A stretch of 64,000 nt of DNA, taken from the NCBI GenBank assembly GCA_036251935.1, contig CP133967.1:1931488-1995487 (forward strand), read 5' to 3'. Source of the stretch: Orbaceae bacterium lpD04. GTDB taxonomy: Bacteria > Pseudomonadota > Gammaproteobacteria > Enterobacterales > Orbaceae. This document shows positions 42,701 through 50,008 of the stretch, one piece after another. Within the stretch, counting starts at the first letter, position 1; the number at the start of each line of letters is the position of its first letter. The notes under the pieces are model-generated. The model saw nothing but the letters and a program-made list of their open reading frames with translations, searched no databases and was not told the origin of the DNA. The translations under genes were made by a program, and so were the position numbers.

Positions 42701-44303
42701 TCCCAGCATTTTTTATAATATTACCGCTACTTACCCCAAAATTACCTGGGCCATACACGTTAATATTACCATTAATTATTCCGGTATCAGAGACATAAAC
42801 TTCCGCATTATTAGCCCTTATTACATCCAAACCATGAGCATTTATTACGCCATCAACGTTAATAATATTATTACCATTTATACCAGAATTTGAAAAATCA
42901 GCTCGAATAACAGAGCCATCACTGATCCCTTGACCCGCAATATAATTATCTATCGTTGAATTTTCATTAACTGTAATAATAGAACCACTACTATCAATTC
43001 CAACAAAATGGTTATTATGTGTTGTTTTTAGCCCAACATCAGTTTTCGAATCAGCTAAAGTTACTTTATTATTAAATGCATCTTCAAGGCCTTGCTCTTT
43101 AGCTAGCTCAGCTAATTCCTCCTTGGTGAGCACATATTTAACTTCGTAAGAGCCTACCGAGCTAACTGTATATAATCCTGCAATTTGTGCATCATAAAAC
43201 GATTGCATTTTTTCTTGGCTGGGATAATCAAGGCGGAGTTGTTCATTATTTTGAATATAGCTAATTAGCTCTTGATTAAAGAGGTTAAAATCACTTTCTG
43301 AATTAATACTTCTTACACCTAATATGGTGTTAACATCGCCTTTATAGTTTACTTTATAAAGTGATGTTGATAATTTTGATTGATATTGATTTTGTTCAAT
43401 AAATTCTTGAGATGTCGACCGGCCGCCGCCAGTATAATATGAAATATTTGTATCAAAGGTTAGGTTTGCACCATCTTCAATGCGAATGACTGCAGAGCCA
43501 TTTTTGGAGATAGCAGTAATTTGATTATTTAAAGTATTATTAATGCTGTTCTCAACAGTTATATCCGTTCCATTACCGACAACTTTTATTAATTCCATCT
43601 CGTCATATTGCACATCATTGTCCGTTTTTTCATAAAAATTGACAGATACTCCCAAACCATGAATATCGTTACGCCCCCCTGTTTTAACTAAATTATCTTT
43701 TACAGTAATTTCAAAAGTCTTATCACTAACCGGATCTTTATATTTGAGTTGCTTTTCAGATATTTCAGTGCCTTCGCTATTATTACCAATTAAATTATTT
43801 GGGTCATTAACCATAAATTTACTATCGCTAATTGCTGAGGCTTTATCTTGTGCTTGTTGTAGCATATTCTTGGCACTATCTAAATCCGCCTGTGTAGCTA
43901 TGCCATTATTAAAATTATTCGTTATTTGAGTTAAATGATTTACAGCATTATTTACATCTGTGTATTTTATTTTATATAAAGAAGATATTGTCTCTTGAGT
44001 CGTAATAGTATGTTGTTTTACTTCTTCTCCCTTTTGAATACCGCTAAAACCCTTTCCTAATCCTAAATCAATATTATCTACAGTGTTAGAAATAATAATT
44101 TCTCCCGCTTTGTGACTATTGTCTTTAGCATTAAAGTCTTGTGAGATTATTTCGGTTGCTTCTGATTGATAAGATAGTGTTGCTAATAAAAGACATGATG
44201 CTAACTTTAATTTATTACCTTTTTTTCCTCCTTTTGCTAACTCTGAAACAACTACCATACAACCTGTCGAATTATTTTTCATTATTTTATAAATCTTGTT
44301 CAT
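36723..44303 (-). CDS. Giant autotransporter adhesin (type Va secretion)
   Basis: 2526-residue surface protein. ATG 44303 is chosen because AAGGA precedes it by five bases and it gives the extended signal peptide start MNKIYKI; the signal probably ends near residue 50 (SYQSEA). The first 400 or so residues hold long helical stretches (about 75-160) and sequence without beta-helix repeats. Then come some 1800 residues rich in Asn, Ser, Thr and Gly with beta-helix-like turns such as NNTGYEKVIINV and repeated 'NGSI..TGNSS' units. The last 270 or so residues form the beta-barrel, ending in KYSF with the terminal aromatic. Single gene; likely role in adhesion to host or to neighbours, which is inference. 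Confidence 0.9.
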   Translation of the reverse strand: MNKIYKIMKNNSTGCMVVVSELAKGGKKGNKLKLASCLLLATLSYQSEATEIISQDFNAKDNSHKAGEIIISNTVDNIDLGLGKGFSGIQKGEEVKQHTITTQETISSLYKIKYTDVNNAVNHLTQITNNFNNGIATQADLDSAKNMLQQAQDKASAISDSKFMVNDPNNLIGNNSEGTEISEKQLKYKDPVSDKTFEITVKDNLVKTGGRNDIHGLGVSVNFYEKTDNDVQYDEMELIKVVGNGTDITVENSINNTLNNQITAISKNGSAVIRIEDGANLTFDTNISYYTGGGRSTSQEFIEQNQYQSKLSTSLYKVNYKGDVNTILGVRSINSESDFNLFNQELISYIQNNEQLRLDYPSQEKMQSFYDAQIAGLYTVSSVGSYEVKYVLTKEELAELAKEQGLEDAFNNKVTLADSKTDVGLKTTHNNHFVGIDSSGSIITVNENSTIDNYIAGQGISDGSVIRADFSNSGINGNNIINVDGVINAHGLDVIRANNAEVYVSDTGIINGNINVYGPGNFGVSSGNIIKNAGNITGKIITENSHISNLTGAIIGSIESLDEVHIINSLGAKIAGKVTIGNNGSIDNIGSINDSITTGSDSNITNQSGGIINGSIITKTSSHVTNDNNANISGSVVITGNSSTFDNNGVVGGSSSTDGAISTNNNLIIGNNVVNLKTNSTLTNNGDIYVGYTYNNSTNTKAIASNNNDAYSAIDITDLNTQLINNKTIHVSSSQHDINVISIKNGSEYVDTVNSNIVLNEENSIIQNVDKDKGNNNTIIYVAGNNTATDIKGTLTLNDAGSSALLVKDQGKITLSGTVNLNSKNIYDSNTNQSSQVRSFGAWIEGDGARFTMKDNAQIHLNADRAIGVHIRDGATAEIDDHAGIVFSDKQNQIGFLISGITQPASLIYNSDKKLLLSGEGSVLFRIERGSIFNSNTIASQTPSLSVLDSNNTKNSTLMKITNGATSTGTSNQTIANLSGFTLNINGENAKGISVEGGAQVKITDDTKILLTGDNSILAQIDGNYYDINGVNIATSNGNSYVESSANLTTDITAATNQMVSGKNSIGYYITNSGRLAHKGSVDFKEPSQNNIGVKIDSGGTLTSQSGSYIKVIGTAVEISGSSSLATIINAENGSNPVIWAIGSQTSNSDAAYHVKDQARLKLTGDGITKAEGTAHGILVDGASKIILDNTKIALYNNDGISSSSGNGIENRSSLNNIQFVNGAVIDVNDGYGIHSSVGFLQTVSDKTSGIINVYGQGTGIRFEQIDSLTGNVLGTTDNSINNTGYEKVIINVLQNTGHGIYVDSNKSVNTSASVNIISNIGRSALEIKGSTNTASQSGNLHTANNDSVIVDLNNGFVDTFTNDGELLFGDFSQNNLNEYQFTAQDKSVAKNSYAIKTQTNENALSFTNGSNGKINGTVELLGYGNSLDPNDTSKGNTFVLQGEGNIFRAGIGDDQFIIHSGSGDDSGGENQLKQFTSIDGGQGNNQITFTSGANFTITKDETIKNIQYLGLNNASNISFRNLNTSDGLNSGIETYDIVDKASKLTYQWANSNTLFDRTLKGEGTFIVDLQPMSRMNSSLNEFAFNNSANVGDFTGTLNLSNLKFTLLDTAEHLNTSALANATLNASNNSYVIIGAGEQNIKGLTISGGTLNFGNIDLRDNTSANHVSVNDLILEQGNIEIDVTGSIYNPTIPSSLPILEQDDGIIFTKLVSANNISGSAINLDIDRSKIKLIDNDGNEITEEAVSHLIQNSQVVARATYDSRITKGSNNDGLYVGYGLTKVELNAKNDLNGNAFILDATNSNQAKAGSQELDAIITDYVNSDGTLTYGDLQIRGDKSVTLSSTNTYHGSTFIKDSSTLISGANNSLGLTRLLKLDSNTKYTLNGWDQTLGSIYTSNNSLVDINNGQLMINGIDGTDSTAALSSYLSAGSLIGAGQLIVGDPSSIRTTSPTANITIVGDNLGLTANVTNSVNGSINMDSQGGLGLSSLINDGELNLYMANDSVMSNSTISGNGTLNKYNLASLTFTLPQAKNYTGTTSIKGGSLIFKGNNSATTDSYATHLVDIERNGTLVGLDNAIFQGNINNSGRFYIGESPNSNRVSQHNVTVNNYVGTAESRLIFNGKLSDDNSPISKLIINGDSSGTSYVLVNNIAGLGAKTMNGIEIIDVNGQSNAEFIQSERIIAGAYDYILQRSTTNNNNWVLQSQLAVRPEIGGYIGNMFAANNLFNSRLYDRLGETQYTDLLTGEQKVTSMWLRYQYGYNKFEAADGDLSIKNNWNLTQIGGDIAGWSTNGLNRLHIGVMAGQGRSKNDSKSNRDNTKSDAKIDGYSVGLYATWYNNNEDKTGLYIDSWALWNHFNATVSGDNFSEKYHLKGMTASIESGYSLATGTLGHYDVWLQPKAQMIWGGVKANDFTESNGTRISSNDGNLQTRLGLRASLISKLDMQEMTNQSAQLFIEANWLHNTKLFDVTLDNDMTVSQDSARNIGELKVGVEGNIHKNTNIWFNLAGQRGDHNYENASIMLGLKYSF

Positions 44304-44596
44304 ACTCATCCTTATTTCATTATTAATTTTATACTCCGTTTTGGTTATCGGTATGATATCATAAAATAAATTGAGGAAATGATGATTAGAACCTTAAAAA
44401 GGCTGTATAAATAAAATTAATACAGATAGATTTATCTTAAGAAAAAAATATTTGCATAATTTTTTTATCAATAAAAACAATCATAAAATATAAAAAATCG
44501 GATTAAGATTTAAATTAATTGAATAAGAATAAGAAAAGGTAAATAGTATTTATTTACCTAAATGGAAATCAAGAAAGGGCTAATAGTTTAGTCGAA
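44304..44596. other. AT-rich intergenic stretch upstream of the autotransporter
   Basis: About 290 bases without a frame or RNA gene, extremely A/T rich. It must contain the autotransporter promoter, but no convincing -35/-10 pair stands out from the background. Confidence 0.5.
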
Positions 44597-45313
44597 TTAT
44601 AAAGATTCAAGCGATTTTTTGGCATTTTCAATCACAATTTTGAAATCAATACCTTGTTCTTTAGCGGCAAAAATACATCCACAATAGCACTGACGATAAA
44701 CATCATATTCTTTACAAATTTCGACTGACCTTTTATAACCATTATTTTTTTTGAAATCTGATGGTAAGTATTTAACAGTAAAAATTTCTTGGATTTCAAA
44801 ACCAAGTTCATTGATTTTTTGGCTATTTTTTTTCGGACTTAACGTCAAGGCGCTCGCAAAATAATCAAAACCAGATTCTTGAGCTTGGATCGCAGCAAGA
44901 TCAAGGCGCATCTTGTAGCAAAGATGGCAACGCGCTCCACCTTCTGGCTCATCTCGTAAATGGCCAACTTGTTTCATAAATTCAGCAGGTTGATAAGGTG
45001 CCTCTAAAAATTGCACCTGATTACCCGTTTTTTGATTGAAATCTGCAATAAATTTTTGTTGGACTAGGCTACGTCGCTCATATTCAATTCTGGGATGAAT
45101 ATTTGAATTGGCAAAGTAGATGGTAATATCTGCATATTGAGCTAAATACTCAAGGACATACGTACTACAAGGCGCACAGCAACTATGAATAAGTAATTTA
45201 GGTTTTTTAGTTTCTAGTTTCCATGATTCAATCATTGTTTGTAAAATGGCATCATAATTAATTTTATTATGAGGATTTAAGGTGTTAAGAACATTATTTG
45301 CATTAATAAACAT
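44597..45313 (-). CDS. queH: Epoxyqueuosine reductase QueH
   Basis: Last step of queuosine tRNA modification, 238 residues. The cysteine-rich metal sites are visible: HSCCAPCS (Cys45, Cys46, Cys49), RCHLCYKMRL and CYCGC. QueH is the iron-sulfur, non-cobalamin alternative to QueG. Single gene; no other que gene in the window. Confidence 0.93.
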   Translation of the reverse strand: MFINANNVLNTLNPHNKINYDAILQTMIESWKLETKKPKLLIHSCCAPCSTYVLEYLAQYADITIYFANSNIHPRIEYERRSLVQQKFIADFNQKTGNQVQFLEAPYQPAEFMKQVGHLRDEPEGGARCHLCYKMRLDLAAIQAQESGFDYFASALTLSPKKNSQKINELGFEIQEIFTVKYLPSDFKKNNGYKRSVEICKEYDVYRQCYCGCIFAAKEQGIDFKIVIENAKKSLESL

Positions 45314-45469
45314 ATTTTCAATTTCTAATAAAGGAGAGGTAAAATATAAATAACCTTATTAATTATAAGGCTTTGATTTAGATTCAAAATTTTGCCTATA
45401 ATACACTATTTTTATTAGCGATGTCTTTATACTTTAGCGAACTGCAATTATTTTATCGAGGTAATAAAA

Positions 45470-45489
45470 AAACCGCAACGAGGCGGTTT
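45470..45489 (-). terminator. Terminator of the YgiW-type gene
   Basis: Seven-bp stem AAACCGC/GCGGTTT with a 6-base loop, followed on the minus strand by a T-run; 17 bases after the stop. Confidence 0.8.
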
Positions 45490-45506
45490 AAATTATTAAG
45501 ATGGGC

Positions 45507-45917
45507 TTATTTAGCTTGATTAACTACTTTAATACTTTTGACATCGATTTCAAATGAATTCCAATCTTTATCGACTTCTCCAGCTATTTCAACGAGATCT
45601 GTCGGAGAAATGGTTTGTCCCATCCAACGTCGATGATCAATTTCTACTTTTACTTCGCCGGTACTATCTTTAAAAATATAATCTTTTTTACCGGTTTGCT
45701 GAGTGATATGTCCTTGTAATATAACCCATGAATCATCAGGCAATTGCTTTGCTTGTTCAACAGTTGTTGCTGAAACTAATCCACCCGCAAATCCACCTGG
45801 TGCCACTTGTGTCATATTTTCAGCATTAATAAAGCCGCCTTGATTATCATGCTTAGCTAAAGCTGCCCCAGAAACACCTAATGTTGCAATTAGTACTAAT
45901 GGCATTAATTTTTTCAT
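45507..45917 (-). CDS. YgiW/YdeI family OB-fold periplasmic protein
   Basis: 136-residue stress-tolerance protein with a cleavable signal peptide (MKKLMPLVLIATLGVSGAALA) and one BOF/OB domain (SWVILQGHITQQTGKKDYIFKDSTGEV, IDHRRWMGQTISPTDLVEI). E. coli relatives help resist peroxide, cadmium and peptides. Single gene with terminator. Confidence 0.88.
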   Translation of the reverse strand: MKKLMPLVLIATLGVSGAALAKHDNQGGFINAENMTQVAPGGFAGGLVSATTVEQAKQLPDDSWVILQGHITQQTGKKDYIFKDSTGEVKVEIDHRRWMGQTISPTDLVEIAGEVDKDWNSFEIDVKSIKVVNQAK

Positions 45918-46020
45918 ATTTATCCCCTTTCATTTATTAACTATCGTTTCGCTCTTTAGGCTTAGTATTTAATCAAAGAAATATTAAGCAAATATTAATC
46001 GGTGATAATTTTATTATTAA

Positions 46021-46713
46021 TTAATTGAAACGTTGGCACTGCTCGGTAATAAATTGATTATCGTTACCTTGTATTTGCTTAATTAACTTATTTCGTTCAC
46101 ATTCCCAACGATTAGGTGGATACATTTTATCCCAAGCCATCATTAATTGCTTACTTTGTTTTGATAAGCTAATGTTATATTTATTTGACATATAAAAATA
46201 AGTACGGGCAATCATGCCTCTGATCTCATCTCGAGGTTGAAACTGGCGGTATTTAAAATCAACAGCTGATTGGCATTGTCCATATTGATTAAATATTTTT
46301 GTGAATAAGGAGTAGGAATAATTAGAACGATCACCATTTACTTCGCCAATTGAAGGCTGTAGATTGTGCATATCGCCTTCAATTTTATTAAAGGCGGTAT
46401 CTTTTTTACAGTTTTTACGTCCGCCCTGTTTCCAGCACTGTAATTGACGACCAAAATTTTCGGCAGGCATTACATGTTCCCATTCAATGCGCTCTGCTCT
46501 ATTTTGATTTTTCCTAGCTTGATAGCCACAACTATCTAGATCAACAACCCCTTTTTTACCGGTAAAATTAAAATCACAGCCACAATAAAATTCTTTCTGT
46601 GCTGGGTTAGATTGATAAATTTTGATTAATTGCACTTTAGCATAATTAAAATTTTGCTGCGCTGAAGTGGCTAGAAATGGAATTAAGATTAGTGTGATAA
46701 GTGATTTTTTCAT
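46021..46713 (-). CDS. endA: Endonuclease I (periplasmic DNase)
   Basis: Periplasmic/secreted double-strand nuclease, 230 residues (E. coli EndA 235). Signal peptide MKKSLITLILIPFLATSA; catalytic core ERIEWEHVMPAENFG, NKIEGDMHNLQPSIGEVNGDRSNY. Eight cysteines suggest disulfides. Last clear housekeeping gene before the prophage region. Confidence 0.93.
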   Translation of the reverse strand: MKKSLITLILIPFLATSAQQNFNYAKVQLIKIYQSNPAQKEFYCGCDFNFTGKKGVVDLDSCGYQARKNQNRAERIEWEHVMPAENFGRQLQCWKQGGRKNCKKDTAFNKIEGDMHNLQPSIGEVNGDRSNYSYSLFTKIFNQYGQCQSAVDFKYRQFQPRDEIRGMIARTYFYMSNKYNISLSKQSKQLMMAWDKMYPPNRWECERNKLIKQIQGNDNQFITEQCQRFN

Positions 46714-46903
46714 TAATATTATTTACAGTATTTTTTTAAGCCGCAAATAATAGCAAAATCGATAATAACAAAAAATAACAGAATTCAAACATTATAAAAG
46801 CTTAGCGGTAAGTAGCTTTTTTATCATTAGCCAAATATATGCGCTAAGAATTACTCAGTATCAAATAAGATGAGTTATGCCGTTTGATGAATATGTGATC
46901 TCG

Positions 46904-46999
46904 TTAATATATAAAATCAATCGATGAATCAACAATAATTAAAATTACCAGTATTAAAGCAATAACGCCCCAAAAAACCTTTTTACCAATTTTTGGCAT
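46904..46999 (-). CDS. 31-residue putative membrane peptide
   Basis: A short frame from ATG 46999 to TAA 46904. Four lysines or so at the N terminus precede one membrane helix (about residues 8-23, ALILVILIIV) and a polar end. AAGGG lies eight bases before the start, which favours translation. Many small single-helix proteins of this kind exist in enterobacteria. No relative recognised, and nothing else supports expression. Confidence 0.45.
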   Translation of the reverse strand: MPKIGKKVFWGVIALILVILIIVDSSIDFIY

Positions 47000-47427
47000 G
47001 AATAGAACCCTTGAGTGGTTAATTAACAATCAACTAATTGTATCAAAATTTCAATAAATGTATAGCGTTACAAAATATCGAAAACGAATTAAATAGTAGG
47101 CTTTGTTATGGGTATCAATATGAAAAATAAAGATAAATTCATGATCAGCGTAAACCATACCTGCTGATAAAAATCCGATTAGATATTAGTTTATGCATTT
47201 TACTGAATGTATATATAATACGGTGCATTTTAAGTCACATAAAAATGATAGGTGATAATAGCACTAAGTAAGATTGTAAAATTAAAGTCTAAGGGCCAAA
47301 TGCTTTTTTTAATCCCCAAAATCTGTTGATAACTACTTTAGTAACTCTGTTAACCCACTAATTAAGCTAATCTTATCGCACTGATCAATCATTGTGCGCT
47401 TTTGTATCTTAAATAAATATGAAATAT
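47000..47427. other. Non-coding stretch at the left edge of the prophage remnant
   Basis: No gene or RNA could be recognised in these 428 bases. The last 60 bases, read leftward, extend the terminase-like remnant with low similarity. I looked for the 22-base attachment sequence of the tRNA here and did not find it, so the true left end of the prophage is not defined. Confidence 0.5.
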
Positions 47428-47737
47428 CTAACTTATCCTGGTATCAACTGAATTAACTATGATTTTAACGTGTATAAAATCTTCATGTTCATAACCAGAA
47501 GCTCGATAATATCATTTATCAGCGATTTTAGAATCAGCATGTATCTTCCCCTTTTTTGTCGAGTCCAAGAACGTTATTTCACTAAGTTTCCATTCGTTTA
47601 TTGTTGATTTAGATACTTCAAGAAAATCTGCTAACCCCTTATCCGTTGCGTCAAGTAAGCAGAGCTTTCTAGCTTGCTGCGCAAACTCAGATTTATACTT
47701 GCTGGCGGCCTACTTTTTTCTTTTCGTCCTTTGCCAT
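47428..47737 (-). pseudogene. Phage terminase small subunit remnant
   Basis: From ATG 47737 the frame reads MAKDEKKKVGR, then a 2-base loss shifts it; the next frame continues SKYKSEFAQQARKLCLL, LADFLEVSKSTINEW (helix-turn-helix) and KKGKIHADSKIADK, stops, and runs on as YYRASGYEHEDF. This is the order of small terminase proteins that begin KKVGRPSKYK and end RASGYEH. The start of the gene is fused to the Rha remnant described next. Confidence 0.65.
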
Positions 47738-47959
47738 ATTGTAGAATGGTTGAGGTTTATTATTCTGTAAGCTGGCGATTTTATGGTAAAGCGAAAAATT
47801 GCGTTCTGTGAATTCACCTGAGCAATCAAGTCTTTTAATTGTTCTAAATACATCCAAGTGCCGCTTAGCAAAATAAGTCGCCACTTTCAAAGATGTCGTT
47901 ATTACTTGATTACCACTTAAAGTAACCATTTCGTTAAAATCTAATTTAGTTAAGTTCAT
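47693..47959 (-). pseudogene. Rha family phage regulatory protein, truncated chimera
   Basis: 88-residue frame. Residues 1-70 are the N-terminal part of a phage Rha protein (VTLSGNQVITTSLKVATYFAKRHLDVFRTIKRLDC, then ERNFSLY). At YNMAKD the sequence crosses into the first codons of the terminase small subunit (KDEKKKVGR) and ends by frameshift. Rha proteins have YNMTKDGF at this point, so the join lies at a short shared motif. Full Rha proteins have about 200 residues; this is not functional in its normal role. Confidence 0.7.
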
Positions 47960-48037
47960 TATTTTTTCCTTTAGAAATGAGTTTTAGTCACACCGGGAAT
48001 TATTCCAAACCAAGCCTTACGAGCTACTTAACCAAAG

Positions 48038-48062
48038 TGTCCAACTTTATGGGGTCACTTCA
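48038..48062. repeat. Orphan IS3-family-like terminal inverted repeat
   Basis: The 25 bases, read on the minus strand, match the pattern TGAACTGACCCC...AGTTGGACA known from ends of IS3/IS150-group elements (here with GTGACCCC and ATAAAGTTGGACA). No transposase and no second end were found nearby, so it would be a leftover of an imprecise loss. Recognised by pattern only. Confidence 0.4.
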
Positions 48063-48211
48063 ATTCAGCGTCTTATTATCTTGAAGATCATTAAACCAAA
48101 ATTGATACAATATTGATATATATCAAATAATTATAAAATTTAAACTATTGCATTAATAATAAAAAAATAATACTATTTACATGCTGTTTGGATAACTTAA
48201 ACGAGGTTATT

Positions 48212-48463
48212 ATGAGAAAAATATTTTTAGTCATTAGTGTAGTACTAAGCTTACTTGCCATTTCGTCATCTTCTTATGCACAAGGTAATTCCAAAAATGA
48301 AGGAGCCCCTGGTGCATCAGGAATTGAAATAAGACTTATTGGAGCTTTCCCTGATTGGACTACAGTTTATTGTTATTATGAAAAATCTTCAAATGGAGTA
48401 GTTGTGGGTTACTATAGAAAGGATTTTAAGGGCTGGGCTTTTAATGGCTGTCCTTCATCTTGA
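48212..48463 (+). CDS. Small exported protein, unknown function
   Basis: 83-residue precursor starting at ATG 48212 behind GAGG. The signal peptide is clear (MRKIFLVISVVLSLLAISSSSYA); the mature 60 residues have a Gly/Asn-rich start and two cysteines (VYCYYEK, NGCPSS) that may pair. It has its own terminator and is the only rightward gene among prophage debris, which fits a cargo gene. Family not recognised. Confidence 0.65.
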   Translation: MRKIFLVISVVLSLLAISSSSYAQGNSKNEGAPGASGIEIRLIGAFPDWTTVYCYYEKSSNGVVVGYYRKDFKGWAFNGCPSS

Positions 48464-48471
48464 TTTACCAT

Positions 48472-48493
48472 AAACCCACTAACGTGGGTTTTT
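48472..48493 (+). terminator. Intrinsic terminator of the small exported protein gene
   Basis: Perfect 8-bp stem AAACCCAC/GTGGGTTT, 4-base loop and T-run, nine bases after the stop. Confidence 0.88.
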
Positions 48494-48618
48494 AATTATC
48501 TAAACAAACTTTCCTCACATATTCCTGCAAGCCTAAGATTTGAATAGCTTGTGTGTGCAATACAGACTTTATAACAACATTGTATAGTGCTTTCCTATTA
48601 AACTAATTAATTGAATAG

Positions 48619-49137
48619 TTAAATTAATAGTTTGATTTGCGATTGTGATTCGAGTTGCTTCATTTTTTCTGAAAGATATGGTTTCTATTCTCTCCCCAAA
48701 CGACGCAGTAATCGACCTGACATACTGGCCACATCTTTTTCTTTCATATACTCAAGCATTAAATCGTTGTACTGCTTCATTTAGCTGTTTTGCATTTTAT
48801 GAAGTTGTTAAGCCATCCAGTCAAAAGCCTACATATACTTAACCTTAATTTGCGCAAGGCTGCTTTACCTGTTAAGCTCATAACCAATAACATAAATCCA
48901 TTTCTTGTTAAATTGTAAGCAGGCTGAATTTCACCATTTTTATCAATAAAATCAAATAGCGAAAAATTGCGCTGTGTGTATTCGTTGTTTTCACAATCAT
49001 TAATCGTATGTCTAATTTTTCTTTAAAACATCTTTATGACGCTTACCAAAATACTTAGCCACTTTTAAAGATGTCGTCATTACTTGATTACAGCTTAAAG
49101 TAACCATTTCGTTAAAATTGAATTGAATAATGTTCAT
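48619..49137 (-). pseudogene. Rha family phage regulatory protein, second degraded copy
   Basis: From ATG 49137 the Rha N-terminus is readable (MVTLSCNQVMTTSLKVAKYFGKRHKDVL), with a frameshift after KDVLK. It continues as ERNFSL-like TQRNFSLFDFIDKNGE, YNLTRNGFMLLVMSLTGK, and, after more shifts, MLEYMKEKDVASMSGRLLRRLG near the C terminus. The upstream sequence of this copy and of the copy at 47959 is also similar, so the two arose by duplication. Clearly inactive. Confidence 0.78.
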
Positions 49138-49330
49138 ATTATGTCTCTCAATAGAATGAGCCTAAGTCACACAGAATTGACAGCCTTAAGAGTTCGACAT
49201 TAGCGGTTATTCTCCTAGACTCATCCTGTAAAGCTCTTGGTTGATGATTTGCCGTGTGATTGGCAGTATGATCTATTTTGAAAATTTGAGCAGTTGACCG
49301 AGTTCAATGGATAAAAATCGGACATAAAAA

Positions 49331-49349
49331 AACCGACTTTCGTCGGCTT
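49331..49349 (-). terminator. Terminator of the gene at 49428-49901
   Basis: CCGAC/GTCGG stem with a 4-base loop; on the minus strand it is followed by seven T. It lies 78 bases after the stop codon. Confidence 0.75.
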
Positions 49350-49427
49350 GGTGGGGTTACATTTGAAATTCGACCTTTGTTTTAAATACAAAAAACAACA
49401 ATCTCACGGCTAGACATGGTCAATTCT

Positions 49428-49901
49428 TTATTTTGTAGTTCTTGCACACTCCCATACAGAGTGATTCTCTCTAATTATTTGCTTTGATTTAGAACCACGA
49501 AAAAAAATATTATTTATTAGCTTATATTCGTCATTAGAAATATAGCTATACTCGTAACTTAATCTAACATCGTTTCCTTGCTCATTACTACCATCATGGA
49601 AAAGTGGAGTGTACTGCCCTTCATCTTTTATCTTAAAACCATATGGTGGATTGGGTACTTTATTATTCAAAACTATCGTCATTCCATTAGAACCTTTTTT
49701 ATAGGTTGCTAATGATATCTTTCCTAAATCTTGTGTTTCATAGCTAATCGCATCGCCTTTTTCATTATAATTTATAATTTTTGATGCGCTTTTTACACAA
49801 CGCCAATTTCCTACTAACATATCAGCAGTAACTTGATGCAGCTCCCCGTAAGCGCTAAAGCCAAAAAAGCTTAACAGCACACAATATATTTTTTTTCTCA
49901 T
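49428..49901 (-). CDS. Exported protein of unknown function in the prophage
   Basis: 157 residues from ATG 49901, which follows GAGAGG by six bases; the longer frame from 49919 is unlikely. A signal peptide (MRKKIYCVLLSFFGFSAYG) precedes a beta-rich domain starting MLVGNWRC, the look of a small lipocalin-like or DUF-type barrel; two cysteines (CVK, WECA) could form a bridge. Placed just beyond the lysis genes, where phages often carry cargo. Not recognised. Confidence 0.65.
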   Translation of the reverse strand: MRKKIYCVLLSFFGFSAYGELHQVTADMLVGNWRCVKSASKIINYNEKGDAISYETQDLGKISLATYKKGSNGMTIVLNNKVPNPPYGFKIKDEGQYTPLFHDGSNEQGNDVRLSYEYSYISNDEYKLINNIFFRGSKSKQIIRENHSVWECARTTK

Positions 49902-50008
49902 AATAAACCTCTCAGACATAATAATTAATTATATTACAAATAGCCAGCAGCACGCCACATTACTAATTGACTAAGGTAGTCGGTATGGGAATTCTCATAC
50001 CGCTATTT

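Noticed and set aside
46714-47427. Left attachment site of the prophage
   Set aside because: No copy of the 22-base tRNA sequence is present left of 56097.
47413-47442. Similarity to 55872-55902 (TATGAAATxTCTAACTTATC)
   Set aside because: Short and imperfect; it may be shared phage sequence, but the reading frames differ and nothing more can be concluded.
48645-48842. Rightward 65-residue open frame
   Set aside because: It is the antisense of the degraded Rha C-terminus; no ribosome site or family pattern.
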